From Lingula anatina (taxonomy: Eukaryota > Brachiopoda > Lingulata > Lingulida > Lingulidae), in the NCBI RefSeq assembly GCF_001039355.2, contig NW_019775058.1:182374-242373 (forward strand): a DNA stretch of 60,000 nucleotides. The letters are read 5' to 3'. Of this stretch, positions 34,306-48,300 are shown in pieces. The position numbers and the translations under genes were made by a program. A model generated the notes under the pieces. The model had not been told where the DNA came from, made no database searches, and worked only from the letters and a program-made list of their open reading frames with translations. Position 1 is the stretch's first letter. Each line of letters starts with the position of its first letter.

Positions 34306-36944
34306 ATGGCAGATAAAAAAGCCAGAAAGAAAGCCAACAAAGCTGCCTCAGATAGCATAGCAGCACAATACCAGTGGGAGAAAATAACAGACATGCCAAC
34401 GAAACGGGTCTTCGCAACATCCACCGTTGTTGAGGGCAATATTTATGTTATTGGTGGCTGTGACGAGACTGGGTCTCCCCTGAACAGTTTTGAAATGTAC
34501 TCCCCCACAGAGAAAACCTGGAAAGTTTTGGCCCCCATGCCTACCAGCAGGGCTGGGGCAGCTACTGTACACATAGGAAAGAAGATAATAGTGTTAGGAG
34601 GAGTAAGTCAAGCCCAGGCCCCCCTTGATGAGGTCGAGTTGTATGACATAGAGGAAAGTGCTTGGAAAAAATTGGAATCTCTGCCTGAAAAGTTGCTAGG
34701 ATTATCAGCTGCAGTGAGAGGTAATCAAGTATTATGTGGTGATTTTTTATTTGTTTATTTTTATTTTCAATTGTTTATTTTGTAATTTCAAACATTTTAG
34801 TGTTGTTGATATTGGGGTTACTAGTATATTTTATAAGAACTTATAAAGATGCATGTATACATTCTTCTCAGTTATATTTAAATATATGATTACAAAGAAA
34901 AAGATGTCTAGTCCCAAATGATAACAGTTCATGAAGCATATCAACCAACTTTAGTTGTTGCTTTTGTTGTGAACCATACTTTTTTTCACATTTATGCAAA
35001 TGATCTGCTAACTTGGCCTAAGTGACATCACTTCCTGTCCATGTATTCCAGTTTGATTATATTGCGAGTTAAATTGGTTCCTTTTGAACCTTTGTTCTGA
35101 TTTTATTTAAAAAAAAAAAACCTATTTATGTTTCAGATGGCAAGGTCCTTATAGCTGGAGGCATGGCAGCGGACACAAACCCCAAAGAATACTTTTTAAG
35201 TTTTGACATAGAAGCCAACAGGTGGCAGAGCTTGCCACCTATGCCAACGCCGCGATATGCATCATCAGGCTTCCTCAGGGATAACAAGTTTTATGTGATT
35301 GGTTAGTTCTTGCACAGTGTTTAACTGAATCAAATGTAGAAAAAATTAAGTTCCTATTTTTTCATGTCAGTAACAAAATCAGATTATAAATGAGATAACT
35401 AGAGCTGAAACTAACAAGAAATTTCCTTTTTTAAAAAAAAAGAAATAGGAAAAATTAGGAAAGGCAGTTTTTTTTTAAACTATGACTGTGGTAGTAGTAA
35501 AATACTGAAAAAAAAATTCTCTGCTGCTTCATGTGTGCAATATTGATTTATCTTTTAAAAATCTGCACCCTGATAACATTCGTCATTGGCCATGTTATTT
35601 AGGTATATTTATGTTGGTAATTAGGCCAAGAATCTGTTGATTTCTCTCCACAGCGTGTTCTTAGGCTACAAAACCTGAGGTCCTTAATTCTATTTCTCAC
35701 CTTTAGGTGGGAGACAAGGTAAAGTTCCAGTGAACACATTTGAAGTGTTCGACTTCGATGAAAACAAGTGGCAGAAACTTCCCAACATTCCCAGTAAGAG
35801 GGTTTTTCCAGGCTACATTATGTCAGAAACACAGATCTTCAGTCTCGGTGGCCTCAATCAAAACCCTAAGAATGGCTTTGCAAATTGTTGTGAAATCTTT
35901 GATATAGAAAAAGGTGAGAAAGGTTGCATACTTGACTTTGTTTGTAAACAAAGAATTGCTTGTAAACATGATCGTGGCATGCTTTTTGCAGTGATATACT
36001 AGGCTTATATGTCAGAATTTGCCTATTTTGCTCATAAAGTATGTTGAGTGAATATTCACTGAATGAATTAATTCAATGTTAGAATTTATATTTAATATTT
36101 AATATTTTATTTTTATTATTATTATTTATTTATTTTTATTTATTTATTTATTATTATTATTATTATTATTTTTTTTTTTTTTTGCACATTTCTCCATTAG
36201 AAATTTTTCATTGATTTTAGAATCTGATTAATGTCATTGATGTTACATATCACACAGCCCCATCACAAATATACACACTGCCTTAGGAGGTAAAATTTTG
36301 CATTTTTAAACAAATTTCCAGGAAAAAAAAGCAAATTTTTGTGTTAACATTTCCAGGTGAGTGGACGGTGGGCACTCCTATGCCCTCCAGACGAGGGGAC
36401 TTTACAACTGCCGTGTTGAATGGAAAAGTGATAGTGGCGGGGGGATTAGGTAAGTATTATAATGTATGTTAAAATGGAATCTCTGTATAGTTTCAGATTC
36501 AAGATATTTTGTTTTTTTTCCTGAAATAATAGATTGTTATTTGACATTCTCAATAAATAAGTTTTATACCTGTTTAACTATCTGTTGTTGAAAAACTTGA
36601 TATAATTATGATCAAATTAAGATTATTTTTATCTGACCTACCCTCAGTTTAACTGATGTAGGCAGCTGCCATTGGTTAACTTTGCAGTGTGCCATTTAAC
36701 CCTTTTGATGATATTAAAATGTATTTTTAATATGATAAAAGGCAATGAAGGGAAGCCTTTGGAGGCAGCCGAGGTGTACGATCCCGCCACCAACAACTGG
36801 ACACGGTTGTCTCATGTGCCGTCCACTCACTGTTCATGTACCAGCGTGACACTAGGGGGCAGCATCTACATCATAGGTGGACTGTCCCTCAACGGCCCGA
36901 GCAGCTGTGTAGACGTACTCCATTTTAAAGAGAGAGATGTATGA
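34306..36944 (+). CDS. KLHDC8: Kelch domain-containing protein 8-like
   Basis: Five coding exons (34306-34720, 35137-35301, 35707-35913, 36357-36449, 36742-36944) splice in frame to 360 aa, close to vertebrate KLHDC8A/B (about 350). The start follows an acceptor by 29 bp and opens with a lysine-rich segment (MADKKARKKANKAASD), which is unusual for the family. After it come repeated kelch blades, each with a paired-glycine strand and a downstream Tyr/Phe...Trp: YVIGGCDE...W, IVLGGVS...W, LIAGGM...W, YVIGGRQ...W, FSLGGLN, IVAGGLG...W and YIIGGLS. That is about seven blades, enough for a closed beta-propeller. No BTB or BACK domain is present, which separates it from KLHL proteins. The role is a protein-binding scaffold; vertebrate KLHDC8B is linked to cytokinesis. 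Whether it is the A or B type cannot be said; it probably predates that split. Confidence 0.9.
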
Positions 36945-39900
36945 CTGTATGCTTCTGATTGTTTAAAAATAATGTTTAAATATGGGTATGTGTTTTTTTA
37001 TAAATGGAGGACAAACCTATTTGTAGCTGTTAGTATTATTTGTTTTTGTAGAGCAGATGTTATGGTTTTGATTGAGAAAATGTATAGACTATATATGCAT
37101 GTGTATTGATATTTGCCAAAAATCATTGCTCATGCTAGCATCTAAGATCTTTGATAAATACTAAAATTGTTGGACTTCTAGTCATTTTTCTCCTGTTTTT
37201 CAAGACTTTGAGTAAAATAAATCAGAACAAAAACCTACATAAAACCTTATTTCTTATTAGAAAAAACATGATTTATGCTTGCATTTTTTTCTCAGTGTAA
37301 TGTGTCATTACATGTAAATCTAATGTTCAGTGTAGGTTTTAAATTAAACATTGTTCATCAGCTGGTTCATTACTTCTCAAACAAGTAGCAATCAAAATGT
37401 AATTTTCCTATCAACTAATGCAAACAGTCATTTTTTTACTATTGACTGAAAGCAACAGCTTTTTGCTGCAAAAAAACATGCCTTGATGATCATTAAATAT
37501 AATACTTAAGCACAATTTATCTCTTTTTAATTTTGTAAAGTCACATGTTTAAAGCATTTTCATTTTTAAGGTAAGTAGGTTATTTTCAGCCTTTGTAACT
37601 GAAGTTTCAATTTATATAAATGTTTTTGTTTTTTTTTTTTTTCACCTTGTGAACAAAATCATGTTGCAGCTTAATTTTTAGTCAGAAATAGGCCTGTCAT
37701 CAACAGAACTAAATGTCTGTGTGTATGAGTGTGGCACTGTGCTGGGGATAACAATTTTTTGAGCAATATTTGTGGAGTGATCCAAAAATTTTTGTTATAG
37801 CATTGTAGTGAAGAATGCTAGAGATTTTACTCATCCCCCTTTTTATTTATGGACCTATGGCCAATTAGAGGTCAGGAGATATTTGTTGATATGCTTATCA
37901 ATTTGTTAATTTACCAAAATATCAGTCAGTATTGTTATACACTGGCATTTTAAAAATGGATTTGTAATATGGAAACAAGATGTGCCTCGGTGGCAAGTGC
38001 AGAATGTAGATATGTGGTCTGTTTATCAGACTATACAAAAGGCAAATGAGGTTATAGAACAGCATATACACAAGTCTGTACACAACTACCAGTTGCATAT
38101 ATACTAGTCTATACCCGCTAACCAATTACACAGTGATCATTTACAATCAGAAACCTGAAAATAATTTCATGTTATTCCATAAGATATGTATAGGGCCAGA
38201 GCTGCATATTTCAAAGCTAAATTTTCTCCACAGCACAAGCTTTATTTTAGATATTCATTTCTGCTGTTTACAGCTGAGGCAGTTAATTGAAGATGTGGTG
38301 TCTGCACTGAGGCACCTAGGATTTGCTAAAAGGTGCACAAGGGTTTTTATTGGGAGTTATCTGGGAACAGAGGGGGGTAACTCAAATGCTAAGGGATCTT
38401 TGTTATCAATAATATCATATGAGAAAGGGTGTGAAAACAAATTAAATCAATCGAAGAATTTTAATAATATCATAAGTGATGGTTTCTAGTTGCAATTTAT
38501 TATTTTTTCTTGGGTGAAAGAAATAATCATACAATTTCTTGCATGACAGTTCATCAGTCTTTCGTGTAATACTAATCTTTAATAGCATTAGAAAGTTAGT
38601 TAGCATTAGCACATGAGTATTTCTCTCTGTTATTCTTTAAACTTTTTAAAAATTTGTTCTTTTCGTGGATGATATTTGCATATGTCTTCTGAGCATTCCG
38701 GTGTATAATTGTGTTGATTTGTAAAATTAGGCCTTTTCTATTTCAACACAATTAAGTCACGTACTGCAAAGATCAAAAACTCTGATGTAGAAATTCAGAT
38801 GCTAAAACATGATATTATAATTATTTATAGGCTTTGATTGGAATGACATTATGTAAAATATTTCATTGGTGCTTGTGAAGTCTGTGGTATATGAAATAAT
38901 ACCATGTTTGTCTGAAATTGTAATAAATGTTCTCATTCAGTTCCTTGTCTTAGACTGAATTTTTGATTTTATGAAAGTGTTGCCATGATGTAATTCCAAC
39001 AGTTTTTGTAGATTATTGCTACAACACCTGTGTTGACAAGATATGCATGCAACTCGCATAAAACAATTGGTGAAAAGTTAGACATTTTATCTCTGTATTC
39101 ATGGTATTGAATCATAGAAGTGTCACATTGATTCTTGGCCCACCAATTGTGTCCATGCCTTCATTAAGTACACAGTCTGTAATAAAACGTGATGACAATA
39201 TCAACATGTGAATGGGTGAAATAAATTTGATTGTAGGATTGGTGCAAAAATCTGCTATGATTAATCCATACTTTTTTTTTAAATAGTACCATAATAACTA
39301 CATGGAATATTAAAATGGAGCACAAAGAATTGCCTTCCAGTTGTTGGTAAATTGTTACAAAAATGGTCTTTACAGGTAAAATAAAATTGTCAGAATTTTG
39401 CCCTTTTCCATCTGAGGTAAATAAATAACACAAAACCAAGATTTTTTATTATTAAATTTTTATATATTTTTTTTGCTTTAGCAACTGCTCATTTTACTTT
39501 AAACATGATACATGTTATCACACCAAACAAATAAATTTCTTTTACTTGTAACATATCTCTACTTATCAATCTGTCAGTTAAGAAGGTGCATCAGTCACAC
39601 TGAAAATTGTTTGATATGTATACATAAGTAAAGCTGCATAAAAAATTAACCAATCACTTATGGTACATAGGCTATTAAATATAATTCTCAATAACAATTC
39701 TTATGAATTTAAAATCAAATGAACAAACAGAAACGACAAACATTCTTCCCAAAAATAATCAACAATCAAGGTCTGGAAAATGAACAGAAATAATATAAAT
39801 TAACTAATGAAATAATCATCTGACATAAAAATTTTGCACATTCTTGCACTTTTTTTCTTATTTCTTTCATACTTGTAGATAGTTTTCTCTCTTTATATGT

Positions 39901-42359
39901 ATCCATAAAGTATTAACTGAAATAATTACCAAACTGTACATGAAATACTAAAATGAGGAATAACACAAAACAAATACAAATCAAGATGTGCTCACCAGAT
40001 TGAAATTCTGACTCTTTAATCAGGTGACTGAATAAATGGGAACAACAAACTCACAATACAAATGACAATTTTTTTTTTTTAACTTTTCCTGGACCAGCCT
40101 GGTTATCATGCTAGTTTTCATAGGGACGGATTAAAAGACATTTTGGTCTTCTTAATTGATCACTAATATAAAGGCATCATCTTACTAATGGGCAATCACA
40201 AGTCGGGCAAATAAGGCATATCACTACACAAATCACCAATGTACAACATATAAATCATAATCTAATTAAAATTATGGTGGCCTGAATTACCAAATAAGTC
40301 ATGATGTCACATCATGTTCATTTATATTGATTAATAGCCATTAAATACTGATTGTATGAGTATCTCTAATTAGGAATCCATTACATCATATTCAAGTGGT
40401 CAAACAGATACTTGTATATGACTTTTTACACTGTAAGTCAAGTTTCCAGTCGGATCAGGGCAACCTATCTAGGAAGGACCCCATATCAGCAGGTCAATTT
40501 ATAATCATAAGATCAATGACCTACCAATACAGAGTCATACTGACTTGGGCTGACCTCTCTTGATTGGAAACGCAACATGCCACATGTCGTATATCTATAA
40601 CTACTGGCTATCTATAAGTCAATGACAAAAACAAAATGATAAAATATAGAACTCACTCCCATGAGAAACACCAGGAGTGATGCACAAACACTGTATATTA
40701 TATCAAGGAATTACACATCTAATTCCTGGAATATATTCCCATTATTTTATTCAAAATAAATGAATAAAAGTTATAAACCAAGCAAACTGGAATGTTAATC
40801 TGCATGCAGTGCCTTGTGTATCAGCAGCTGACCAGTGAGATTCAGGGTCCACTAACAGGACAGTATTCAAACAGGTGCTTTCTATTTAAGGGGGGGGGGG
40901 GGGGCAACACAGGTGTGACCTAGTTTTTAATGTCCCACCCTGAGTTTCAGAGCACTGGGGGGTTCTAACCACAATAATCATGTTTTATTTAATCAAAAAA
41001 CTGCTGGTAAAGAGGTCAGTCAACAATGCACTGAAACTCAGGGGGATATGTCTCCAAATTATCCAAGTTGTGCTTCAGAACACCAACAATTTCTAAGGTT
41101 CTCTGGCTAGGCATAGAAGCAATTCAACAACCCTCTGAAACTCTGAAACTGCACCTCTTTCACCCTAAATGCAGGGTCTATTTCATGCATGGCAACATAG
41201 GGCCTAATTTAAATCAAGAGGGATCCACTAAAATACTTTTTAAAATTCCATTTGTATGTTCAGTAACTGCATTCAGGTTGTTTGCATGCCATTATTAAGT
41301 TTACATCCAACTTAATCCAAGAACTAGCTTTGAGGCTGAAGAAGCTAACTACAATACAAATTAAGTGATTTAATGGTGTACCCTGATAAATAAAAACAAC
41401 TAAATTATTTTACCTATTAACACACTTCAAGTAATTCTATTCTACACTTAACATAATAAATATACTAAGATCAAGTGACTCTGGAATCACTATCCCTTAC
41501 ATGTTAACATGCATTAAAATAATGAAATATTAGTTGATCATATTAGCAAAAATAGTGCTATAAGATAATAAGTGTTGTTTTTTTCTAAGGCAGACCCTGA
41601 TATGATACAGCTAGTGCAAACAAGAATCCTACTGATTCTTGTCCTACTAACAAACAGAAATAATCCTAGAAACGCTAATGACGCTCTCATCTTCATGATT
41701 TTAATCTATGTTGTTAAAAATAAGTACACTTTATGTATTTGGATTAAGTAGTATCAAGGATGTCATGTTAGTCTGCTCATTTTTCAGATGGGGTGTGCTT
41801 GTGAGGTAAAACATACAAACTATCCTTAATTGCATACTCGTTGCCTGCCTGTGACCAAGGATTGTCCATGCCTTCATTCTGGGATACGTGTCGCTCAAAC
41901 CTCTTCAATGATACAATTCAACATACTTGAAAAATACATATGAATATATTTCTATGTTGTATACATTACCCAACTGAGAGAGTGGAAGAATTTGAAATCA
42001 GCACTGCTGGGGAGGTTTTTGTGTTGTATGCAAAAATAGGGCAACTGCATACAATGGGTCCTGTCGCCACACATTTTTAGGGGCTATTTTCACAAAAGTT
42101 GGTTTGAACTATAGGATTACAAAATTGGTTTAACTTGAGCAGAAGATAAATCAATAGTATTTCACTTAAAAAGAAAATATTATGCTCATTTCACAAAAAA
42201 GAAAGAAATGTAACAATAGCTATATACTTATTTCTAGTAATTACTACAGGTTTATCATCAACTGAAGTGCACCAATTTCTGCCTCAGAGTAAAACCAGCT
42301 TCTGATTTATGCCCGTTGGTAAAAGTGAGCACTGTTTACTCGCTGAGTTGCTCTTCATC
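36945..42359. other. Long intergenic region with KLHDC8 3' UTR
   Basis: No conserved coding sequence is seen on either strand over 5.4 kb. The KLHDC8 3' UTR starts here. An AATAAA at 38922-38927, followed by T-rich sequence, is one candidate for its end. The NEK4 3' UTR occupies an unknown part of the right end. A G tract (about 40891-40904) and a weak palindromic element (40438-40575) are present. Short open frames in this interval have no family resemblance. Confidence 0.45.
40438..40575. repeat. Possible small palindromic element
   Basis: The left end CAAGTTTCCAGTCGGATCAG roughly pairs with the inverted right end (GTTTCCAATCAAGAGAGGTC when reversed). Internal AGGTCAAT/ATGACCTA pairs are also seen. 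The match is imperfect, and only one copy is in the window. Confidence 0.3.
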
Positions 42360-45300
42360 TCAGTTCAATCCAAAAGCTGACTCCTCACAGAACTTCAACT
42401 GCCATATCTTGCCAGCATAGATGTCAAAGTCGTCTTTGCCTAACAGGGCAACCAGGCGTGGCTGAAATGATGAAGGGAAGAGAAGAAATATAATGAAACA
42501 ACAAAAGTCACTGTTGATAATAACATACATACACAGGTACTAAATATCTGTTGCTGGATCATAGATTTCCACTGGTAGTGATTGGATATACAAGCTGCTG
42601 CAAATCTATACAGAAATATAGGACAAAGTTCTTTATTATTTCAGTACCATTGCAGCACAGACAATTTCAAAGAAACAGCCTAAAAAGCACTTTATTGAAA
42701 CAAAAAACTTTCATCATCAACACTTTCATTATAATATCATTATTTTTTCTACAATGAAATTTGTTTGTTTGTTTGTTTGTCTCATGACCAGCATCCATTT
42801 GCAAATCTTATATCATCATCTACCTCTTGTTCTTCCTCCTCATCATTGTCTAGGATCTCATACGCCTTGTGCAGCTTTTCCACTCCCAAACCCCGTACAC
42901 AGTCCCTAGGAATGAGATCACATGATTCATATGAATGTTACATATTCTAAATAACATTGTAATAATTAAAGACTAAACCACTGTGCCCTAAAAATTCAGT
43001 AATCCTTTGGCAGGTTACCAAATAAATATAGTAAGATTGATTTCAATAGTATATATTTTAAACAGGATTTTAATAACTGAAGATTAATGGCTGACTAAAA
43101 CACTGTGCTCCAATACATTCAGTAATCTTACAGCAGAACAGAATAAAAATAGAAATATGTTTTTATTTCTATTTCCAATATTTTAATTCTGTTCCTCACC
43201 TTCTGAGCATATTAATTCTCTCCATCAGTCTTCCTGATGAGCTTAATGTCCTGGCACCTATCCCTGGAGAGATAGAAAATCAGGTCATACGTTTCTATAG
43301 ACATACATGCAGAGATTGGCCATGTTCAATATATTCATTTGCAATTTTATTATCCCTTAAAAAGAGTACTAGTACACTTGTAATTAGGCATAATGTTACC
43401 AGTAAGTTATGCATGTGAAATAGGAAAGTTCTAATTGAAAATAAGGTCCATTTCATAATAGTTTAGTAGTTTTGAACTGTATGCTGAAATTTTCCAACAG
43501 GAAAAAATCATGCTGTCTTATAACTGTATCTGTCTATTTTTGGAGTTTTTTATTTCACTGAATGCCACATGAATGTCAAAAAAGCCATTGAATCATATTT
43601 ATTTTGACAAATTTATTCTCTTTGTTCATCTCAAATAACAAAATAATGTGGTTTATTAGGCCCACCTGGTGCGGATTGAACTCTGTGTAACTGCTGGCTC
43701 TTTGGTGTTTCTTTAGGTGACGCCTGCTTGATGTCATCAACATCAAACTCGTCACCTCCCTCTCTCTCCTCGCTGTCTGAGACATCTTCCTCTTTGTTCA
43801 TAACTAGAGTGGTACTCAGCATAGAGATGAAGTTGTTCATTTCTCTGTCATTCCTGCAACAAATCAGAGATCTAATGTATATCAATGTTTCCTACACAAC
43901 CCATACTTCTTTTCTTTCCTTTATTTCAATTATTTTGTGAAATTCATTAAAATTAAATCCTCATATCGAAATACACACACTGTCACTCTCTGTGATGATT
44001 CAAGTATGGAATATTTCCCAAAACAATCTCAAACATCCTAAAGTGACCGTGAACCAACCTCTTTATAATAACACCATGACTCTGCCTTTTTCAAAAACTG
44101 ACAATATAGATATAAGCATACAAAACAGTCACAGTACAAACTTGAAGCTGTGCAATAATAACATACTTATTATTCTGTAAATAAAAGCATGCATCCCGTA
44201 CATCCAGAATTCCAAAGGCAATTGAAAATTCCCATCTTAAATCAGCATTTCTCTGCCACATCCAGTGGCAGAGGTAAGATTTGGGGTAGTTTCATGCCAA
44301 AATATATACATGTATAATATTTATCAACTATATTAATTCAGGGGCGGATTCAGGCTGTCTTCTGGGTCTTCCGGAAGACGGTCAAATTTCAAAGTTTACG
44401 TTGATGAGTACCTAATTTTTCTGTCGGAAGACGGTCAAAAAATGGAGGATGGATCAACAAAAAATGGAGGATGGATCAACAAAGATAATGTGGAAGACTG
44501 TCAGAAAATATCTCTGGATCCGCCCCTGTAATTTGCCAACAAACTACAATATATTTATAATACATAGTATTATAATAATAATATGACTCCATTCTCAATG
44601 AACTGCAAGTAAATGCCAGGTGATTCCACATGCTGTGATGGGATGAAAATATACACGATATCATATGATAACCATGAGTTAGAGAGATTACTGGAAACTT
44701 GCATCCACTTTCAGCATATCTCTCCTATTCCTAGTAATGTTACAGACAGTGGATTTAAGTTTCCATTAAATTCTGTACCTCAAGGTGATCTAATTAGGTG
44801 GGTTTAGACTAGGGTGAGTTCATAAGCCTTGCTTATTGCTATTTAATGGCGGCAGCTTTGGTTTTTGTTACTTTAATAATAAAAGGCTTATACTAAAATG
44901 GAATAGGTTCCCCCAAAGCTGATAAGCATGTGTCTTTTTAAATGTACGAACTCCACTGTACCTCCTAAACCTACATACATATGTATATACATGAAATATG
45001 CATTGCTCATAACATTAGTATGACTGTTACATCCATCATGCTTACAACACATTTCCTCCATGCTGTCACCTGAATTTTTTCCATGCATGACAAGTGCCTT
45101 TTCCCCCCATTTCTATAAGTTAGTGGTGCTAAGGCATAAAGGTATGCTCCGTCATATTAATTTACCCCCTCCCCATCTTTTCTAAACATTCTCTCAATAC
45201 TCTCAAGAATATTTATTCTCTTAGACATTCTGTGCAATTTTTGAGACCTAATATGTCTAGACTGTTTCTACATGAAAAAGCTATGATCACGAGCACACCT

Positions 45301-48300
45301 TTGGTAATGGGTATTAATCATCCTGCCAATCTGGATATTTTATTGGCAGCAATGTATATAATTTGTTAGTACTTCCTTTTAAGAGCCATTAGTTTTGTTT
45401 GTTAATCTCTGCATTTGCACTTCTATTTTTCTATTTTTTGCACAGTTTTATAACTAATAAATAATTAAATTATGTTTCTTGTCAATAGGCAATTGGAAAT
45501 ACATAATGTTCAAATCAACGTAAAACTAATAAAAAGTAAAATAAATTCAAGAGATAGATAAACAAAACCAATGGTCTTTTAATGCATAATGTAAATATCA
45601 TAATCATATAAGGCACTGTTACCTATTTTTCTCATGTGAACGTACAACATAAGTCCTGAAGAGGAAATGAGTAAGTAAACATATGAATGTTCTTTAAAAA
45701 CACATAAATATTTATGTCCGAAAATGCCCATTTTACACAAAAGTAGATTGGCAACGTAAAAGAGGATAGCACAAATGAAAAGTGTTAAGTTTCAAACAAA
45801 CTCCAAAATTCAGATTGAAAAAAAAAACCTATAACAGATATTAACTAACACAGTAGAGGTAATAAACTACATTACTGGCAGCAAGAATGTCACACAATAA
45901 CATTAAAATAATTCCTTTATTTTCAATTGTAGTTTGCTAATGAAGTGTGCTGAAAAGGTGAACACATAAAGTGACACTCCTTACATTATTTGAAGAAAAT
46001 AGGAAAGAAATCAGGAGAAATCAATAGAGCACAAATAAATTTTAAATCTTATACCTGGTTCACAGAATTTACCCCACGCTTCAGTTCAGAGGCAAATATA
46101 TGCAGGCATACAGGGGTATTTCAATACATAGGAGCTGACCCACATCAAGCCTGTGCTCTGCTAAGAGAGTTCTGTTGTCTACTTGAATTTACCAAAGACT
46201 GGACTCACCCTTTCTCTTCTCTTTCCTTTTCGTCCTCCAGAGTGGTATCTTCATCTCCATCCACATCATCTACTTCAACTTCAGACATCTGACGATGCAC
46301 ATGGGGCTGATGTTAACGCAACAGAGAAAGATAATAAATCTACGTAAAAATATTACATACATGACTTACGAGTTTCTTTCAAAACTGTTTCTACCTTCAA
46401 AAGTAATGAAATATCAATTTTGATGTAAAAATGACATATCAAGTATATTCATGTATATGTGGTGCATACTCAAAAGCCCTGGTCCCAGTTTCACAAAAAA
46501 ACTTAAGTCATTCCCTGGCTCAGTTGACTAGGATTTCCATCAAAGTGCTGTTACACTGCTCCTGATAGGGTAAGATGTGCCCATGTTACCATGTAACCTT
46601 GGTAATTAAGTTCTTAGCCAGGGAACCTGACTTAAGTTTTTTTGTGAAAGCGATGCCTGGTTTGAGCCCAAAATAAGCTAAACCCTGCTGACATGGTTTT
46701 TTAAAATCTGCAATTTCATTATACACCTACACGGGCCTCCTTTTTCTCCTGTGCTGAATCTGCCACAGCAAGGTCCTGCTCTATGTGCCCCTCAGGCTGA
46801 GATGGCCGCCGTCGGTCTGACGCACCTGGAGGACCAGTGGGGGTGTCTAAGCCATCTTGTTTCTTTTCCCTGCGCCTGGCTCGTGCAGAGGTGTTGGGTC
46901 TTGACTGTCAATAAAGGACGAAGAGGTCTCAAATCTAAATTTTACATAGTTTCTTGCCATAAACTGTTGGTCTATAAAATCTGTGGTAAGATAACACTTA
47001 GAGATACTTTAAAAATTACATAATGTTTTGTTTTTTTTTTCGCAAAAGTTAAGAACAAATATGTTCCAGCTGTATTTTTCCCATCACATTTTTAAAGAAA
47101 ACACCTCAGAATGCATTCAAAATGTGAATTTGTGCTATTCAGAGCTTAATAAAGTAAACCAACAAAGTATCTTAAAATCAGTGAATAAGCTACGTGCCTA
47201 TCAACAAACTAAAGTAACTAACCCTTGGAGTGTCATCTCCTGTTGGAGTGTCATAACTTGAGCTTGTGACACTTGATGATGACGTGGAGACTTCAACAGA
47301 TTGTCTGTTTTTCTTCTGGTTCTTCTGAGGTATTCCACCACTTGCTGGTGGGGGTGGTAATGGGCGTGGTTTTTCAACAGGAATTGGCTGAAAAGAAAGA
47401 GAGGGAGCAAGTATATGTACAATTATACTGTTCATGTAGCTTTGGTGAGAAGATGTTTTAAATCATTTATGTTTTTTCTTGAATGTCAGGTGGAAAGTCA
47501 AATAAATGCCAAAAATGCAGGTTTCTATTTTGATATAAAAAGGCTCTACTCCCAAATAAAACTAAAAAACAAAGACTACCCATTTTTTTTAGATATGTTC
47601 ATAATAAACTTAATTAAACTACTCTTAAACAAAATATTAAGTCTTAGATTTATGCATAATGAAAAGTGTCATATCTCACATTTTCAAATATTTCCTTCTT
47701 TGTTGGCTTATCTTCATCAAAAACATTATCATCAACATCCCCTTTCTGTTTCTTCTTTTTTGAGGATTTCCTTTGACCTGTTTCCTTTCATGAGAAAAAA
47801 GTAAATTTATTTTACATTTTTCCTACTTAAATGAATATCAAAATGAAAACTAACCTTTATTTTTCCATTACTAGAAACAACAAAGGCCAGGTTCCAGTGA
47901 ACTTAGAAACTCTGAATATCTTGTATCAAAATATTTTAAGTGATTAATGTGCGTGTGTGTTTCTAGTTATGAAACAATCTTTTCTACTGCCAGCATGAAA
48001 ATGGGGTAAATCAATTAATGCAATGGCAATCTGGAATCTAACACTCCTGACATACCCAGATAATATTATATACCTTTTGTTCCTCATCCACCGAGCTGTG
48101 CACAGAACTACTTGTTGTCACTTGAACGCCATCACCTTGGTCATTGCGTTTACCGGAGCCAGGACGACGGCCAGCTGAATTTGGACGATTGCCTGAACTT
48201 GGACGATTGCCAGAACTTGGACGGTTCCCAGAACTTGAGCGTTGAGCAGTTGACGGACGGCTGCCACTTGTGCTTGGACGGCGGCTGAATACATGGGTAG

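Noticed and set aside
34348-34572. Minus-strand frame over KLHDC8 exon 1
   Set aside because: Antisense shadow of a strongly coding kelch exon.
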